From Thioalkalivibrio sp. ALMg11 (GTDB lineage Bacteria > Pseudomonadota > Gammaproteobacteria > Ectothiorhodospirales > Ectothiorhodospiraceae), in assembly GCF_000377905.1 (NCBI RefSeq), contig NZ_KB898872.1:62001-126000 (forward strand): a stretch of 64,000 nt of DNA. The letters are read 5' to 3'. Position 1 is the stretch's first letter, and each line of letters starts with the position of its first letter. Of the stretch, positions 48,213-57,861 are shown piece by piece. The position numbers and the translations under genes are program-made. Below the pieces are notes generated by a model. It saw nothing but the letters and a program-made list of their open reading frames with translations, did no database searches and was not told the DNA's origin.

Positions 48213-48231
48213 TTAGGGGAGCACCACAACA

Positions 48232-49347
48232 ATGAACGATACCCATCTCCGACCGGGGCGACATGCCATCCCGGTCCTGGCCACCCTGTATCTGATGACG
48301 GCCGCGAGCATCGCTCCGGCTCAGGCCAACTTCGAGTTCGGCGACGCGGAAGACGGCCTGCAGGTGACACTGGATCCGCTGATCCAGGGCCGCTACAGCT
48401 ACGCCCGTGCCCCGGACGGTTCCACTAGCGAGTTCGACTTCCGCCGCGCTTGGCTGGACACCCAGGGAACTCTGTTCCACCCGGATCTTCGCTTTCGCCT
48501 GCAGCCGGATTTCAGCAGCGGCGAACTCTCGATGCGCGACATCTGGATGCAGTACGCGTTCCGCGACAATCTGGGCCTGCGCCTCGGCCAGTTCACCGTA
48601 CCCTTCGGACTGCCGCGCGACATCGGCGGACCCAACCGCCTGTTTACCGAACTCAGCGTGCCGGGCAACCAGTTCGAGGTCCCCGCCGGGCGCGATACCG
48701 GCGTGACCCTACTGGGCGGTGACGGCGAAGCCTGGGCCTGGGCCGCCGGGGTGTTCGACGGCCGTGGCCGTCTGGACCAGCGTGACGACCGCCCCGCCAC
48801 CTCCGGCCACCTGTTCAGTGCCCGCGGGGCCTGGGCACCGGTCGGCGAGATCCCGCGCGACAACACTACCCTCGGCCGCGCCGTGGAGCGCACCGTGGCG
48901 CTGGGCGCCGGCCTTCAGGCAGCGGACCGCAACCACCTGCGCGACTGGAGCCGCGGACTGGAAGATACGGTGGACCGCCAGCGGTCCGACTGGGTCACCG
49001 CCACCGCCGACGCGGTGATCAAGTTCGGCCACACCTCGCTCTCGCTGGCCGCGTTCCGCCGCGACGTCTCCCCGAACCATGCGTCGTCCTATCACGACCT
49101 CGGTGCCGAGCTCGAACTCGCGCAGTCGCTGCCGGTGGACGGGCTGGAAGTGGCCGCGCGCCACGCGGTGCTGCGCCACGACGCCGGCGACGACCTGGAA
49201 GGCGACGCGCGCTGGCAGCGCGAATGGGGCGCCGGGCTCAACCGGTACCACCGGGGCCAGCGGCAAAAGACCCAGCTCATGTGGCTGGACCGCGACGCCG
49301 ACCGCTCGGACTGGGAACTGCACCTGCAGCACCAGTTCCGCTTCTGA
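48232..49347 (+). CDS. outer membrane porin (phosphate-selective porin O/P-like)
   Basis: A 371-residue protein with a signal peptide (cleavage near AQANFEF), alternating beta-strands throughout and a C-terminal QHQFRF that fits the BAM recognition signal. FDFRRAWLDTQGTLF and RLGQFTVPFGLP are typical of the OprO/OprP-like group. The substrate is not evident. Control by a cobalamin riboswitch suggests a role in corrinoid or cobalt entry, or in a cobalamin-sparing pathway. Confidence 0.82.
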   Translation: MNDTHLRPGRHAIPVLATLYLMTAASIAPAQANFEFGDAEDGLQVTLDPLIQGRYSYARAPDGSTSEFDFRRAWLDTQGTLFHPDLRFRLQPDFSSGELSMRDIWMQYAFRDNLGLRLGQFTVPFGLPRDIGGPNRLFTELSVPGNQFEVPAGRDTGVTLLGGDGEAWAWAAGVFDGRGRLDQRDDRPATSGHLFSARGAWAPVGEIPRDNTTLGRAVERTVALGAGLQAADRNHLRDWSRGLEDTVDRQRSDWVTATADAVIKFGHTSLSLAAFRRDVSPNHASSYHDLGAELELAQSLPVDGLEVAARHAVLRHDAGDDLEGDARWQREWGAGLNRYHRGQRQKTQLMWLDRDADRSDWELHLQHQFRF

Positions 49348-49381
49348 CACGCCACGGCTGACGCGAACAGGGAGAGCCACC

Positions 49382-49945
49382 ATGAATCGAACGAAATCCA
49401 TCCGGCGGTCGCTGACGACCGGCCTCCCGCTGGCCCTGCTGCTCGCATCGGCGGGGACCACGGGCGCCGAAGAGATCACCGTCCCGATGCCGGGCCCCTG
49501 GGGCGAAGGCTACGAAGAAACCCTGGACGACCCGGCCAGCGTGGACGCCACCGAGGCCTTCCAGCGCTTCCGCCAGCAGAGCATGCGGGGCACCTCGGCC
49601 ACCTACCGCAGCATCGAGCAGATCCTGCGCTATGACGCGCCGTTCGCCGAGCGTCTGCCCGATCTGGCCGACGAGCTGGCACGGCGGGCCGCCGACATCG
49701 AAACCTGGTTCGACCGCGAGACACCAGCGCGGGACGGCGACCCAGGAGCCCTGCCCGCGGCCTGGGCGGACCCAGACTTCGCCGAGTACAAGGCGTCCTA
49801 CCGCCAGGCCGCCGAACGGCTGCAGCGGAAGGTGGAGACGGCCGACGACCTGGCGGACGAGGCCTTCCAGCTGCGCGCCACCGAGGCCCTGAACAGCGTG
49901 CGCCACCAGTGCCTCGCCTGCCACGACAATTACCGCCGCCGCTGA
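49382..49945 (+). CDS. exported cytochrome c'-like (class II) protein
   Basis: A 187-residue protein: a signal peptide (cleavage near GAEEIT), a helical domain and a haem-attachment site CLACH only ten residues from the C-terminus, as in class II cytochromes. It follows the porin gene by 34 nt with a GGGAGAG ribosome binding site and shares the riboswitch. A link between cobalamin status and a periplasmic cytochrome is unexpected. Confidence 0.8.
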   Translation: MNRTKSIRRSLTTGLPLALLLASAGTTGAEEITVPMPGPWGEGYEETLDDPASVDATEAFQRFRQQSMRGTSATYRSIEQILRYDAPFAERLPDLADELARRAADIETWFDRETPARDGDPGALPAAWADPDFAEYKASYRQAAERLQRKVETADDLADEAFQLRATEALNSVRHQCLACHDNYRRR

Positions 49946-49952
49946 ACCACGC

Positions 49953-50006
49953 GGAAACGGGGCGTCCCCCGAGCCCCTTTTCCGGGGCAGGGCACGCCCC
50001 GTTTCC
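49953..50006 (+). terminator. hairpin after the cytochrome gene
   Basis: 13-bp arms GGAAACGGGGCGT and ACGCCCCGTTTCC enclose a 28-nt GC-rich loop that holds a second hairpin. No T run follows. It probably ends the riboswitch transcript. Confidence 0.55.
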
Positions 50007-50107
50007 GGCGGCCCCTTTCCTGATCCTGATTAGCACGAATCCACCGCGCGCTTCATATGCCGAAACGGCCTTGCCCGCGAACACGGCGGCGGGCTTCGGC
50101 AAGCGCC

Positions 50108-50137
50108 GCATTCGCGCACAAGCGCGCTCCTGCAGGG
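50108..50137. repeat. REP-like palindrome
   Basis: On the minus strand the unit reads CTGCAGGAGCGCGCTTGTGC then GCGAA. The head GYAGGAG followed by a GC-rich palindrome (CGCGC-ACAA-GCGCG) is the common REP form. Another, paired copy lies at 63529-63597. No gene lies in 49946-50213. Confidence 0.5.
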
Positions 50138-50213
50138 CTGCGGGTTGCGCTGGGGGAAAGGGACCTCTGCAGAACTTCAGTGCTAATCAGGCCCTTGACT
50201 GGGTACCCGACGA

Positions 50214-50978
50214 TCAGTCGTTGTCCATGCCGCGATAACGCCGCACATGCGCCGGGTCGTACAGGGCACTATCGCGGAAATCCCCCGGATCCAGCGCCGG
50301 CCCCACCAGGATCAGCGCCGAGCGCCGCGTGGTCAGCTGCGTTGCCCGCTCCACGATATTGCCCAGCGAGCCCCGCACCACCGTCTCGTCCGGCCAGCTG
50401 GCACGGAAGACGATCGCCACCGGACAGTCACAGCCATAGTGCGGACGCAGGTCCGCGACCACGGCCTCGATATTGTGCAGGGACAGGTGGATCGCCAGGG
50501 TTGCCCCGGTCGCAGCGAAGGCCGCCAGCCGTTCGCGTTCCGGCATCGACGAGGCCCGCCCCGGCGTCCGCGTCAGCACCACCGACTGCGCCACCTCCGG
50601 CACGGTCAGCTCGCGCCCCAGGGTCGCGGCCGCAGCGGAGAATGCCGGGACCCCCGGGGTAATCGTGTAATCGATCCCGGCCGCCTCCAGACGGCGGATC
50701 TGCTCGCCCAGCGCGCTGTACACCGACAGGTCCCCGGAGTGCAGTCGCGCCACGTCCTGACCCGCCGCGTGGGCGCGCTGGATCTCGTCCATGATCGCGT
50801 CCAGCGTCAGCGGCGCGGTATTCACGATGTGCGCGCCTTCCGGAGCATGCTCCAGCACCGCCTCCGGCACCAGCGAACCCGCGTACAGGCATACCGGACA
50901 GGCCGCGATACGATCCCGCCCGCGCAGCGTCAGCAGATCCGCCGCGCCCGGGCCCGCCCCGACAAAATGAACCGTCAT
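50214..50978 (-). CDS. cobM: precorrin-4 C11-methyltransferase CobM
   Basis: SAM-dependent methyltransferase giving precorrin-5. It is 254 residues with [18 protein letters not shown] at the start, [15 protein letters not shown], and [15 protein letters not shown], typical of CobM/CbiF. AAGGAG lies 5 nt before the ATG at 50978, which overlaps the cobE stop as ATGA. It is the last gene of the cob run. Confidence 0.95.
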   Translation of the reverse strand: MTVHFVGAGPGAADLLTLRGRDRIAACPVCLYAGSLVPEAVLEHAPEGAHIVNTAPLTLDAIMDEIQRAHAAGQDVARLHSGDLSVYSALGEQIRRLEAAGIDYTITPGVPAFSAAAATLGRELTVPEVAQSVVLTRTPGRASSMPERERLAAFAATGATLAIHLSLHNIEAVVADLRPHYGCDCPVAIVFRASWPDETVVRGSLGNIVERATQLTTRRSALILVGPALDPGDFRDSALYDPAHVRRYRGMDND

Positions 50979-51448
50979 GATGACTCCTTGAATACGTGAT
51001 GGGTATCGACCCGGGCCACCGCGCAACTGGCCCGCGCGGACAGACGCCGCGGCAGCAGCAGACGCGCGCCCTCGCCGGCCACCGCCAGCGCCGCCGCCTC
51101 GGCCACCGACCCGACCCCGGCGGTTGTACGCGCCCGCGCCGACTCCGTAAGCACTTCCTCGTCGCAGTCCACCAGCGCAGACGCAGACGGAAATACGAGT
51201 TCCAGCTCCAGCTCCCGCGCCACCGACGCCAGCATGGGGCTGTCGCTCTTGTGCGCCGGTGCCGCCAGCTGCCGGATCTCGATCGGCTCGACGCGCGCTG
51301 CATCCAGCACGGCGCGGACCTCGGCCAGCACCTCGCGGATCAGGCCCTCCAGCTCCCGGGCCGTGCAGGCCGAGGCGAAGCCGACGCCGGGCACCACCCG
51401 GTCGAGCGCACCGTTCAGTGCCGCCCTCAACTCCGGCGCAGGGACCAC
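50975..51448 (-). CDS. cobE: CobE / CbiG C-terminal domain protein
   Basis: A 157-residue protein matching the CbiG C-terminal domain (CobE of the aerobic route). [17 protein letters not shown] and [21 protein letters not shown] are the hallmarks. The CbiG N-terminal domain is absent. The start is a GTG at 51448, which overlaps the cobL end by 22 nt. It could act with CbiD in C1 methylation and C2-fragment loss; this is inference. Confidence 0.88.
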   Translation of the reverse strand: MVPAPELRAALNGALDRVVPGVGFASACTARELEGLIREVLAEVRAVLDAARVEPIEIRQLAAPAHKSDSPMLASVARELELELVFPSASALVDCDEEVLTESARARTTAGVGSVAEAAALAVAGEGARLLLPRRLSARASCAVARVDTHHVFKESS

Positions 51449-52671
51449 AGGGTCACCGGCCGCAGCGGTTTCCAGCCCGACATCGCGCCCAGCGGTTCCG
51501 AACGGCTCACGCTGATGCGCGTCAGCTCGCCGCGATGGCGCTCGCGCGCCGCCGCCAGCACCGCATCGCCCTCGACCGTCACGCTGTTCGCGACCAGGCG
51601 CCCGCCCGGGCGGAGGCTCTCCACACAGTGCTCCACCAGCCCCGGGGTCGTCAGGCCGCCGCCGATGAAGATCGCGTCAGGAGGCGCCAGGCCGTCCAGT
51701 GCCTCCGGTGCGCGCCCGGGGATGCATTGCAGGGCCGGCACACCCAGGGCGCGCGCATTGCGCGCGATGCGTTCCAGCCGCTCCGCGCGCGGCTCGATGG
51801 CCAGGGCGCGGTTGGCCGGATCCGCCAGCATCCACTCGATGCCGATGGAACCGGAGCCGGCGCCGATGTCCCACAGGCACTCGCCGCGCCCGGGCGCCAG
51901 CAGAGCCAGTGTCACCGCACGGACCTCGCGCTTGGTGATCTGCCCGTCCTGTTCGAACTGCGCCTCCGGTCGGCCGGCGCTGGCCGCGATCACCGGGGCC
52001 GTCGGGGCCACCGGGGAGGCGCGACATTCCAGCGCGATCGTGTTCAGCGGATCCACCTCGCGAGCGCCCCAGTCCGCCGCCGTGGTCGCGCCAATGCGCT
52101 CCCGGGCCCCGCCCAACTGCTCCAGGACCGTCAGGGCCGAGGCCCCGAAACCCAGGTCATTGAGCCAATGGGCCAGCTCGCCGGGGGTCTCGCCGTCGCG
52201 GCTCAGGATCAGCAGCCGCGCGCCGTCGTGCAGCCAAGGGCGCAGCGCTTCCAGCGGGCGCCCGTGGACCGACAGGCAGCGGGTCTCCTGTAACGGCCAG
52301 CCCATCCGCGCGGCGGCCAGGCTGAATGCCGAGGGCGCCGGAAACACCCGGGTGGCCGCCACCGGGAAACGCCGCATCAACGTCGCGCCCACCCCGAACC
52401 AGAACGGGTCGCCACTGGCGAGCACGCACAGCGGCTGCCCCGCCCGCGCCTCGATCCAGTCGAGGGCGGTCTCCAGCGGCGAGGGCCACACCAGACGTTC
52501 CTGCCCTGGCTGCTCCGGCAACATCTCCAGATGCCGTGCACCCCCGATCACCGTGGTCGCCTGCGCCACGGCCGCACGGGCCTCCGGCGCCAGTCCGGAC
52601 AGACCGTCCGCACCGACCCCGACGATGTGCAACCATGGCGTCCCGCCCGGCTGCGTCGCTACACTTGGCAT
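51427..52671 (-). CDS. cobL: precorrin-6B C5,15-methyltransferase (decarboxylating) CobL
   Basis: Bifunctional 414-residue enzyme. The CbiE-like N-terminal half ([40 protein letters not shown]) methylates C5/C15. The CbiT-like C-terminal half ([20 protein letters not shown]) methylates and decarboxylates. The ATG at 52671 has GGGAGG 8 nt upstream; an ATG at 52677 is possible and would overlap the divergent cobK start. Confidence 0.95.
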   Translation of the reverse strand: MPSVATQPGGTPWLHIVGVGADGLSGLAPEARAAVAQATTVIGGARHLEMLPEQPGQERLVWPSPLETALDWIEARAGQPLCVLASGDPFWFGVGATLMRRFPVAATRVFPAPSAFSLAAARMGWPLQETRCLSVHGRPLEALRPWLHDGARLLILSRDGETPGELAHWLNDLGFGASALTVLEQLGGARERIGATTAADWGAREVDPLNTIALECRASPVAPTAPVIAASAGRPEAQFEQDGQITKREVRAVTLALLAPGRGECLWDIGAGSGSIGIEWMLADPANRALAIEPRAERLERIARNARALGVPALQCIPGRAPEALDGLAPPDAIFIGGGLTTPGLVEHCVESLRPGGRLVANSVTVEGDAVLAAARERHRGELTRISVSRSEPLGAMSGWKPLRPVTLWSLRRS

Positions 52672-52675
52672 CTCC

Positions 52676-53476
52676 ATGACCTCCCGTTCACCCCTTTCCA
52701 ACGACGCCCGGCCACCGCGCCCGCGGCATGTCCTCCTGCTGGGCGGCACCACCGAGGCCGCGGCCCTGGAGCCGCTGCTGGACGGCCACCCGCGGCTGCA
52801 GTCCACCGTCTCGCTGGCCGGGCGCACCCGGAAACCGGGCCCGTCGCGGCTGCCACGGCGCACGGGCGGTTTCGGCGGCGCCGAGGGCCTTGCCAGCTGG
52901 CTGCACGAACACGCGGTCGACGCCCTGGTGGACGCAACCCACCCGTTCGCGCGGCAGATCTCGGCCAACGCCGTCGCGGCTGCGCGCCAGACCGGTATCC
53001 CGCTGGCCCGCCTGACCCGACCGTCGTGGGAGGCCGGAGCGGATGACAGATGGATCCGCGTGTCCGATCTCGCGGCCGCCGGCCGCACCCTGCCGGCACT
53101 CGGCCGGCGCGTGCTGCTGACCACCGGCCGCCAGCACCTTGAGGCCTTCGAGGCCGCGCCCGAACTGGACTATGTCATCCGCACCATCGACCCGCCCGAA
53201 CCGCCGCCGGCGCTGCCACGGGTCACCTGGATCCATGCCCGGGGCCCGTTCGCGGCGGAGGACGAGGCGCGCCTGCTGCGGGAACACGCGATTGACGTTC
53301 TGGTAACCAAGGACAGCGGCGGCGAGGCCACCGCCGCCAAGCTGCAGGCAGCCCGCGAACGGGGTATCCCGGTGGTGATGGTGGAGCGCCCGCCGGACGC
53401 CCCCGGGGTGCCACGGTTCCACGCCCCGCAGGCGGTACTCGACTGGCTGGAAGCGCTCCCGGACACCCACGGCTAG
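52676..53476 (+). CDS. cobK: precorrin-6A reductase CobK
   Basis: NADPH-dependent reductase, 266 residues. HVLLLGGTTEAAAL, DATHPFARQISANA and TKDSGGEATAAKL are family marks. It is the only plus-strand cob gene here: divergent from cobL with essentially no gap, and convergent with cobJ (14-nt gap). Its promoter must lie within cobL. Confidence 0.95.
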   Translation: MTSRSPLSNDARPPRPRHVLLLGGTTEAAALEPLLDGHPRLQSTVSLAGRTRKPGPSRLPRRTGGFGGAEGLASWLHEHAVDALVDATHPFARQISANAVAAARQTGIPLARLTRPSWEAGADDRWIRVSDLAAAGRTLPALGRRVLLTTGRQHLEAFEAAPELDYVIRTIDPPEPPPALPRVTWIHARGPFAAEDEARLLREHAIDVLVTKDSGGEATAAKLQAARERGIPVVMVERPPDAPGVPRFHAPQAVLDWLEALPDTHG

Positions 53477-53489
53477 AGCGGGTCCCGGC

Positions 53490-54275
53490 TCATTCCGCCG
53501 CCTCGACATAACGCGGGGTGTACACGTGCCGCCGGCCCGAAGGGCGTTCCAACACGCGGGTGGATGTGGCGCCGACGATCACCAGCGTGCTCATATTCGC
53601 CGCCGCCGGGTCCACCTCGCCGAGGGTGGAGATCTGCACGTCTTCGCGTTCGCCACGTCCCACCGCAGTGGCCAGCACCACCAGGGTGTCCGGCCCCTGG
53701 ACCTCGCGCACGATCCCCAGTGCCTCGCCCAGCTGCCAGGGTCGCGCGCGCGAGATCGGGTTGTAGAAGGCCATGGCAAAATCGGCCTCGGCCGCCAGCC
53801 GCACCCGGCGCTGGATCAGCGACCAGGGCTTGAGATTGTCCGACAGCGAGATCACGCAGAAATCGTTCCCCAGCGGCGCCCCCAGCCGCGCGGCGGCGGC
53901 CTGCATCGCCGAAACCCCGGGGGCCACGTCCACCTCGACGTCCTCCCAGCGTCCCGCCGGTGCCCCTTCCAGGGCCTCGAAAATGGCCGCCGCCATCGCG
54001 AACACACCGGGATCGCCACCCGAGACCACCGCCACGTCCCGCCCCTCGGCGGCCATGTCCAGGGCGTGCGTCGCGCGCGCCAGCTCCTCGCGGTTGTCCG
54101 AGGCGTGAACACGGTGATGCGCGCCCGCAATGCGTTCCAGGTACGGCCCGTACCCCACCAGGTCGGTCGCCGCTTCAAGACGGGCAGCAACCTCCGGCGT
54201 AAGCCATTCCGGCCCGGCCGGCCCCACCCCGAGCACACTCAGCCGCCCGAGCGGCCGACCGTCATCCCCGCTCAT
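53490..54275 (-). CDS. cobJ: precorrin-3B C17-methyltransferase CobJ
   Basis: Ring-contraction methyltransferase, 261 residues. LSVLGVGPAGPEWLTP, VVSGGDPGVFAMA, APGVSAMQAAAARLGAPLG and AFYNPISRARPWQ are characteristic of CobJ/CbiH. Its ATG overlaps the cobI stop by 4 nt. Confidence 0.96.
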   Translation of the reverse strand: MSGDDGRPLGRLSVLGVGPAGPEWLTPEVAARLEAATDLVGYGPYLERIAGAHHRVHASDNREELARATHALDMAAEGRDVAVVSGGDPGVFAMAAAIFEALEGAPAGRWEDVEVDVAPGVSAMQAAAARLGAPLGNDFCVISLSDNLKPWSLIQRRVRLAAEADFAMAFYNPISRARPWQLGEALGIVREVQGPDTLVVLATAVGRGEREDVQISTLGEVDPAAANMSTLVIVGATSTRVLERPSGRRHVYTPRYVEAAE

Positions 54276-55027
54276 CGCCGCACCCCTCGCCCGGGAATCA
54301 CGATCATCGAGAAATAGGGCACCTGCTCCGGGATCTCGTCCAACGGCAGGACCCGCTCCTCCGGCGTGCTCGCGCGTTCCACGTACCAGGCACGCTCGTC
54401 CAGCCCCAGTTCCCGCAGGACCCCGACCACCGCATCGCGATGGGTTCCAACCTTCATGATGACCGCAGCATCGGTCCCCTGCAGGGCCTGGCGCAGATCG
54501 TCGATCGGCATGGTGCCCGGGATCACCGTCAGCAGGTCATCGCGCATGGTCAACGGCGTGGGCAACTGCGCGGCGGAGGCCATCATGGAGGTCACGCCGG
54601 GCACGATGCGGGTGGGGAAACGCTCCTTCAGCCGCAGGTAGACGTGCATGAAGGAGCCGTAGAAGAACGGGTCCCCTTCGTTCAGCACCACCACCGAACG
54701 CCCGGCCCCCAATTCGGCGGCCAGCTGCTCGGCGGCGGCGTCGAAAAACTGCTCGATGCGGCTGCGATACTCGTCGGAGCCGTGCGGGATCTCGTTGGTC
54801 ACCGGATACTCCAGCGGCATCTCGCGCTGCCCGGCACCCAGATGGGCATCCACGATGGCACGCGCCTGGCCGCGGCCGCCCCGGCGACAGAAGTAGGCCA
54901 CCACCGGGCTCTCGGCAATCAGCCGCGCGGCCTTCAGCGTCAACAGCTCGGGATCACCGGGACCGGTGCCCACGCCGTACAGACAGCCCGCGTCCGAGGA
55001 ATCCTGCAGGTTGGGGGATGTCGTCAT
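54272..55027 (-). CDS. cobI: precorrin-2 C20-methyltransferase CobI
   Basis: 251 residues. YGVGTGPGDPELLTLKA, VVLNEGDPFFYGSFMHVY and VPGVTSMMASAA match CobI/CbiL. It accepts precorrin-2 from CobA and yields precorrin-3A for CobG. It overlaps cobH and cobJ by 4 nt each. Confidence 0.96.
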   Translation of the reverse strand: MTTSPNLQDSSDAGCLYGVGTGPGDPELLTLKAARLIAESPVVAYFCRRGGRGQARAIVDAHLGAGQREMPLEYPVTNEIPHGSDEYRSRIEQFFDAAAEQLAAELGAGRSVVVLNEGDPFFYGSFMHVYLRLKERFPTRIVPGVTSMMASAAQLPTPLTMRDDLLTVIPGTMPIDDLRQALQGTDAAVIMKVGTHRDAVVGVLRELGLDERAWYVERASTPEERVLPLDEIPEQVPYFSMIVIPGRGVRR

Positions 55028-55677
55028 ATCCGGTCACTCGCAAAGGCGTTGATGGCCGCCGCGGCCATGGCACTGCCACCCCGGCGTCCGAAAATGGTCA
55101 GGTAATCGAGGTTCAGCGGGCTGCTGGCCAGCGCCTCCTTGCTCTCCACCGCACCCACAAATCCCACTGGTATACCGAGCACGGCGGCCGGCCGCGGCGC
55201 ACCCTGGTGCAGCATTTCCAGCAGGTGAAACAGCGCCGTGGGTGCATTGCCAATGGCCACGACCGCGCCGTCCAGATGCGGTCGCCACCATTCCAGCGCC
55301 GCGGCCGAACGCGTCGTTCCCAGACGCTCGGCGGCCGCCGCCACCCCGTCCTCCCGCAGGCTGCAGATCACCCGGTTGTCCGCCGGAAGCCGGGCCCGCG
55401 TGACCCCGTGCGCCACCATGTTGCTGTCGCACAGGATCGGCGCGCCGGCGGCCAGCGCATCCATGGCCGCCCGGGCCACCCGGGCGGAAAACCCGACGTC
55501 CCGCGGCAGATCGGTCATGCCGCAGGCATGGATCATGCGTACCACCGCGGGCACCAGGTCCTCCGGAAAGCGGTCGAGATCCGCCTCGGACCGGATCATC
55601 GCAAAGGACTCCCGGTAGATGGCCGCCCCGTCGCGGATATAGTCGGGTACGGCCCCGGCCGTATCGCTCTGTGTCAT
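55024..55677 (-). CDS. cobH: precorrin-8X methylmutase CobH
   Basis: 217 residues from MTQSDTAG. DYIRDGAAIYRESFAMIRSE, MIHACGMTDL (catalytic His), CDSNMVAHGVTR and GIPVGFVGAVESKEAL are all present. It moves the C11 methyl to C12 to give hydrogenobyrinate. It overlaps cobG by 4 nt. Confidence 0.96.
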   Translation of the reverse strand: MTQSDTAGAVPDYIRDGAAIYRESFAMIRSEADLDRFPEDLVPAVVRMIHACGMTDLPRDVGFSARVARAAMDALAAGAPILCDSNMVAHGVTRARLPADNRVICSLREDGVAAAAERLGTTRSAAALEWWRPHLDGAVVAIGNAPTALFHLLEMLHQGAPRPAAVLGIPVGFVGAVESKEALASSPLNLDYLTIFGRRGGSAMAAAAINAFASDRI

Positions 55678-57068
55678 GCTGAATCTCCGTTGTTCATCTT
55701 TGCGTTCATCCACCGGGTCAGTGCCGTGCCCTCCAACTGTTGCAGGGCCTCGATCCTCGACTCATTCGCGCCACACTCTTCACGGGCAACCGTATCGAGG
55801 GCCGTAAGGGCCGACTCGACCTGCCCGGGTCTCAGCCTCGTCAGGACGGTCTCCCATTGCGCGGGCGCGCGTTGCAGCGACAGGTCGTAACGACCTTCCC
55901 GCGCCGTGAGCAGGACCTGTGCGTTTGCGGGGCGCCCGCAGTGCTTGTCGCAGCCACTGACGTGCACATGCCCGCCACCCGCAAGCAGCCCGCGGGCAGA
56001 TGCCCCGGCCGTCTCCGCATCCTCCCGCGTGTACGTACTGCCCGCGGAGCAACCCACTTGCCCGATACAGGCACTCACCGCCAGGCGAGAATCATTCGGG
56101 TCGGTCACACCGCCCCACTCGGCGACCCGGGCTGATTCCACCGGTGATGCCCCGGTCACGAGCAGGCTGCGCCACGGTGTCAGCCGCAAGCGTCCGTCGT
56201 GCGGCCGGATATGTTCGGCCATGCCCTGCAGGGCCTCCGCGCGCAGGGCCCCGAACGGAAACGCGATCCCGAAGGCTCGCCCGTTCAGGCACGTACCCAT
56301 CCCGGCATCCGCGCATCCGGGCATCCGGGCCGCGACCCAGTCCCCGCCCGGGAGCACCCGCTCCAACCCCGGCGGGGTCAGCACATTCAGGCCGAACCGG
56401 GCCACGGCACCGGCCACCCGCCCCGGCGGATCCACCTCGCCTTCGCGCAATTCCACGAAGCGTTCGAGCACCACCAGGGCGACGTCCACGACCTTCTCCG
56501 GGCGCGTCCAGCCAAGCACCGTGGCCGTGCGACTGGACGCGCCCACAGCCACCCGAAACCACACCCCTCCCAGCCCCGCACAGGCCTCCAGCCGCAGGTC
56601 CGCCGGCACTCCATCCAGCGGCAAATCGCCGCCGGCCTCTACCAGCACCCCTACCTTCGGCGGCAGCGCCCGCAGACGCGGGTGCTCCCCCAGCGCCCGC
56701 GCGAGGTCCCGCGCGACCGGCTGTACATCCATGGCCGCCTCCGGATCGATATCCGTCACCGGGGCCACCAGGACATTGCGCACCGCCTCCACCGCGGGAT
56801 CGCGATCGGCCAGACCCGCGTTCTCCAGCTCGGCACGTGCCGGCTCCAGATCCGCCGTGTCCAGACCGCGCAACTGCAGATTGCCGCGGCTAGTCAGCTC
56901 CAGGGCACCGGAACCAAAGCGACGCGCCACCTCCGCGAGGGTCTGCGCCTGCTCCGCATCCAGCCCCCCGATCGGGTGACGTACCCGCATCAGCAGACCG
57001 TCCCCGGTGCTCATCGGCGCGGCAACCCCCGGACAGGCCTGGCGCACCCGCGGACGATCGGCAATCAC
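55674..57068 (-). CDS. cobG: precorrin-3B synthase CobG
   Basis: A 464-residue relative of sulfite/nitrite reductases that hydroxylates precorrin-3A with O2. Two ferredoxin-like repeats are seen (GALELTSRGNLQLRGL and DGRLRLTPWRSLLV), and the [4Fe-4S]-sirohaem-type cysteines in CIGQVGCSAG and GCDKHCGRP. It marks the aerobic route. The GTG at 57068 is chosen by position after the permease stop (57088); the frame opens further upstream inside that gene. Confidence 0.93.
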   Translation of the reverse strand: MIADRPRVRQACPGVAAPMSTGDGLLMRVRHPIGGLDAEQAQTLAEVARRFGSGALELTSRGNLQLRGLDTADLEPARAELENAGLADRDPAVEAVRNVLVAPVTDIDPEAAMDVQPVARDLARALGEHPRLRALPPKVGVLVEAGGDLPLDGVPADLRLEACAGLGGVWFRVAVGASSRTATVLGWTRPEKVVDVALVVLERFVELREGEVDPPGRVAGAVARFGLNVLTPPGLERVLPGGDWVAARMPGCADAGMGTCLNGRAFGIAFPFGALRAEALQGMAEHIRPHDGRLRLTPWRSLLVTGASPVESARVAEWGGVTDPNDSRLAVSACIGQVGCSAGSTYTREDAETAGASARGLLAGGGHVHVSGCDKHCGRPANAQVLLTAREGRYDLSLQRAPAQWETVLTRLRPGQVESALTALDTVAREECGANESRIEALQQLEGTALTRWMNAKMNNGDSA

Positions 57069-57087
57069 GACTTCACCCTGCCCGCGC

Positions 57088-57861
57088 TCATGTGCGGATC
57101 CGCACGCCGCGCGCCACCAGGGCCCAGGCCAGCCCACCGACGACGAGCGTCGCCCCCACGAGGACCCAGAAGGTCGTGGCCCAGGCGAAGGACCCGGTCC
57201 CCAGCAGGCCGTAGCGAAAGCCCTCGATCATGTAATACAGCGGGTTCAGCACCGCCAACGACTGCCAGGGCTCGGGCATCCGTTCCACCGGGTAGAACAG
57301 GCCTCCCAGGTAGATCAGCGGGGTCAGCACGAACGTGGCCACTACGGAGGTATGGTCAAAGCTGCGCGCATACAGGCCGTTCAAGAGCCCGGCCAGCGCG
57401 AACAGCAAGGCACTGATCAGCGCGATCCCCAACGTGGCCGCCAGGTGGTGCAGCTGGAGATGGGTAAACGGGATCGCCACCAGCGCCACCAGCGCCCCGG
57501 CCAGCAGCCCGCGGATCACGCCACCGGTGGCGAAGCCCGCCACAATCAGCCAGGCGGGCAGCGGCGCGACCAGCAGCTCCTCGATATGCCGCTGCAGGCG
57601 GGCGCCGTAGAACGCCAGCGTCACATTGCTGTAGGCATTGGTGGCAACCGCCAGGATGATCAGGCCGGGCAGGATGAAATCGGCGTAGTCGACCCCCCGC
57701 ATGGTGCCCAGTTCGCGCCCGATCAGATGACCGAAGATCACCAGGAACAGGACGGTCGTCACCACCGATGGCAGGAGGTTCTGCACCCAGGCCCGCAGGA
57801 ACCGGCGCACCTGCTTGACCACCATCCCGCGATAGGCGAATGCGTAGGCCGCGAGTCTCAT
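57088..57861 (-). CDS. ABC-2 type transporter permease
   Basis: A 257-residue membrane protein with six hydrophobic segments. It resembles YadH-type permeases (FADFILPG-like segment DYADFILPGLI, GLFYPVERMPEPWQ, NPLYYMIEGFRYG). It pairs with the preceding ATPase, overlapping it by 4 nt. Such systems usually export lipids, polysaccharides or drugs. Why it sits inside the cob operon is unknown. Confidence 0.9.
   Translation of the reverse strand: MRLAAYAFAYRGMVVKQVRRFLRAWVQNLLPSVVTTVLFLVIFGHLIGRELGTMRGVDYADFILPGLIILAVATNAYSNVTLAFYGARLQRHIEELLVAPLPAWLIVAGFATGGVIRGLLAGALVALVAIPFTHLQLHHLAATLGIALISALLFALAGLLNGLYARSFDHTSVVATFVLTPLIYLGGLFYPVERMPEPWQSLAVLNPLYYMIEGFRYGLLGTGSFAWATTFWVLVGATLVVGGLAWALVARGVRIRT

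Noticed and set aside
48086-48480. Short minus-strand frames over the riboswitch-porin junction
   Set aside because: They read through the hairpin and riboswitch complement and lack family resemblance.
50996-52675. Plus-strand frame continuing upstream of cobK
   Set aside because: It is antisense to cobL and cobE. CobK similarity begins only after 52676.
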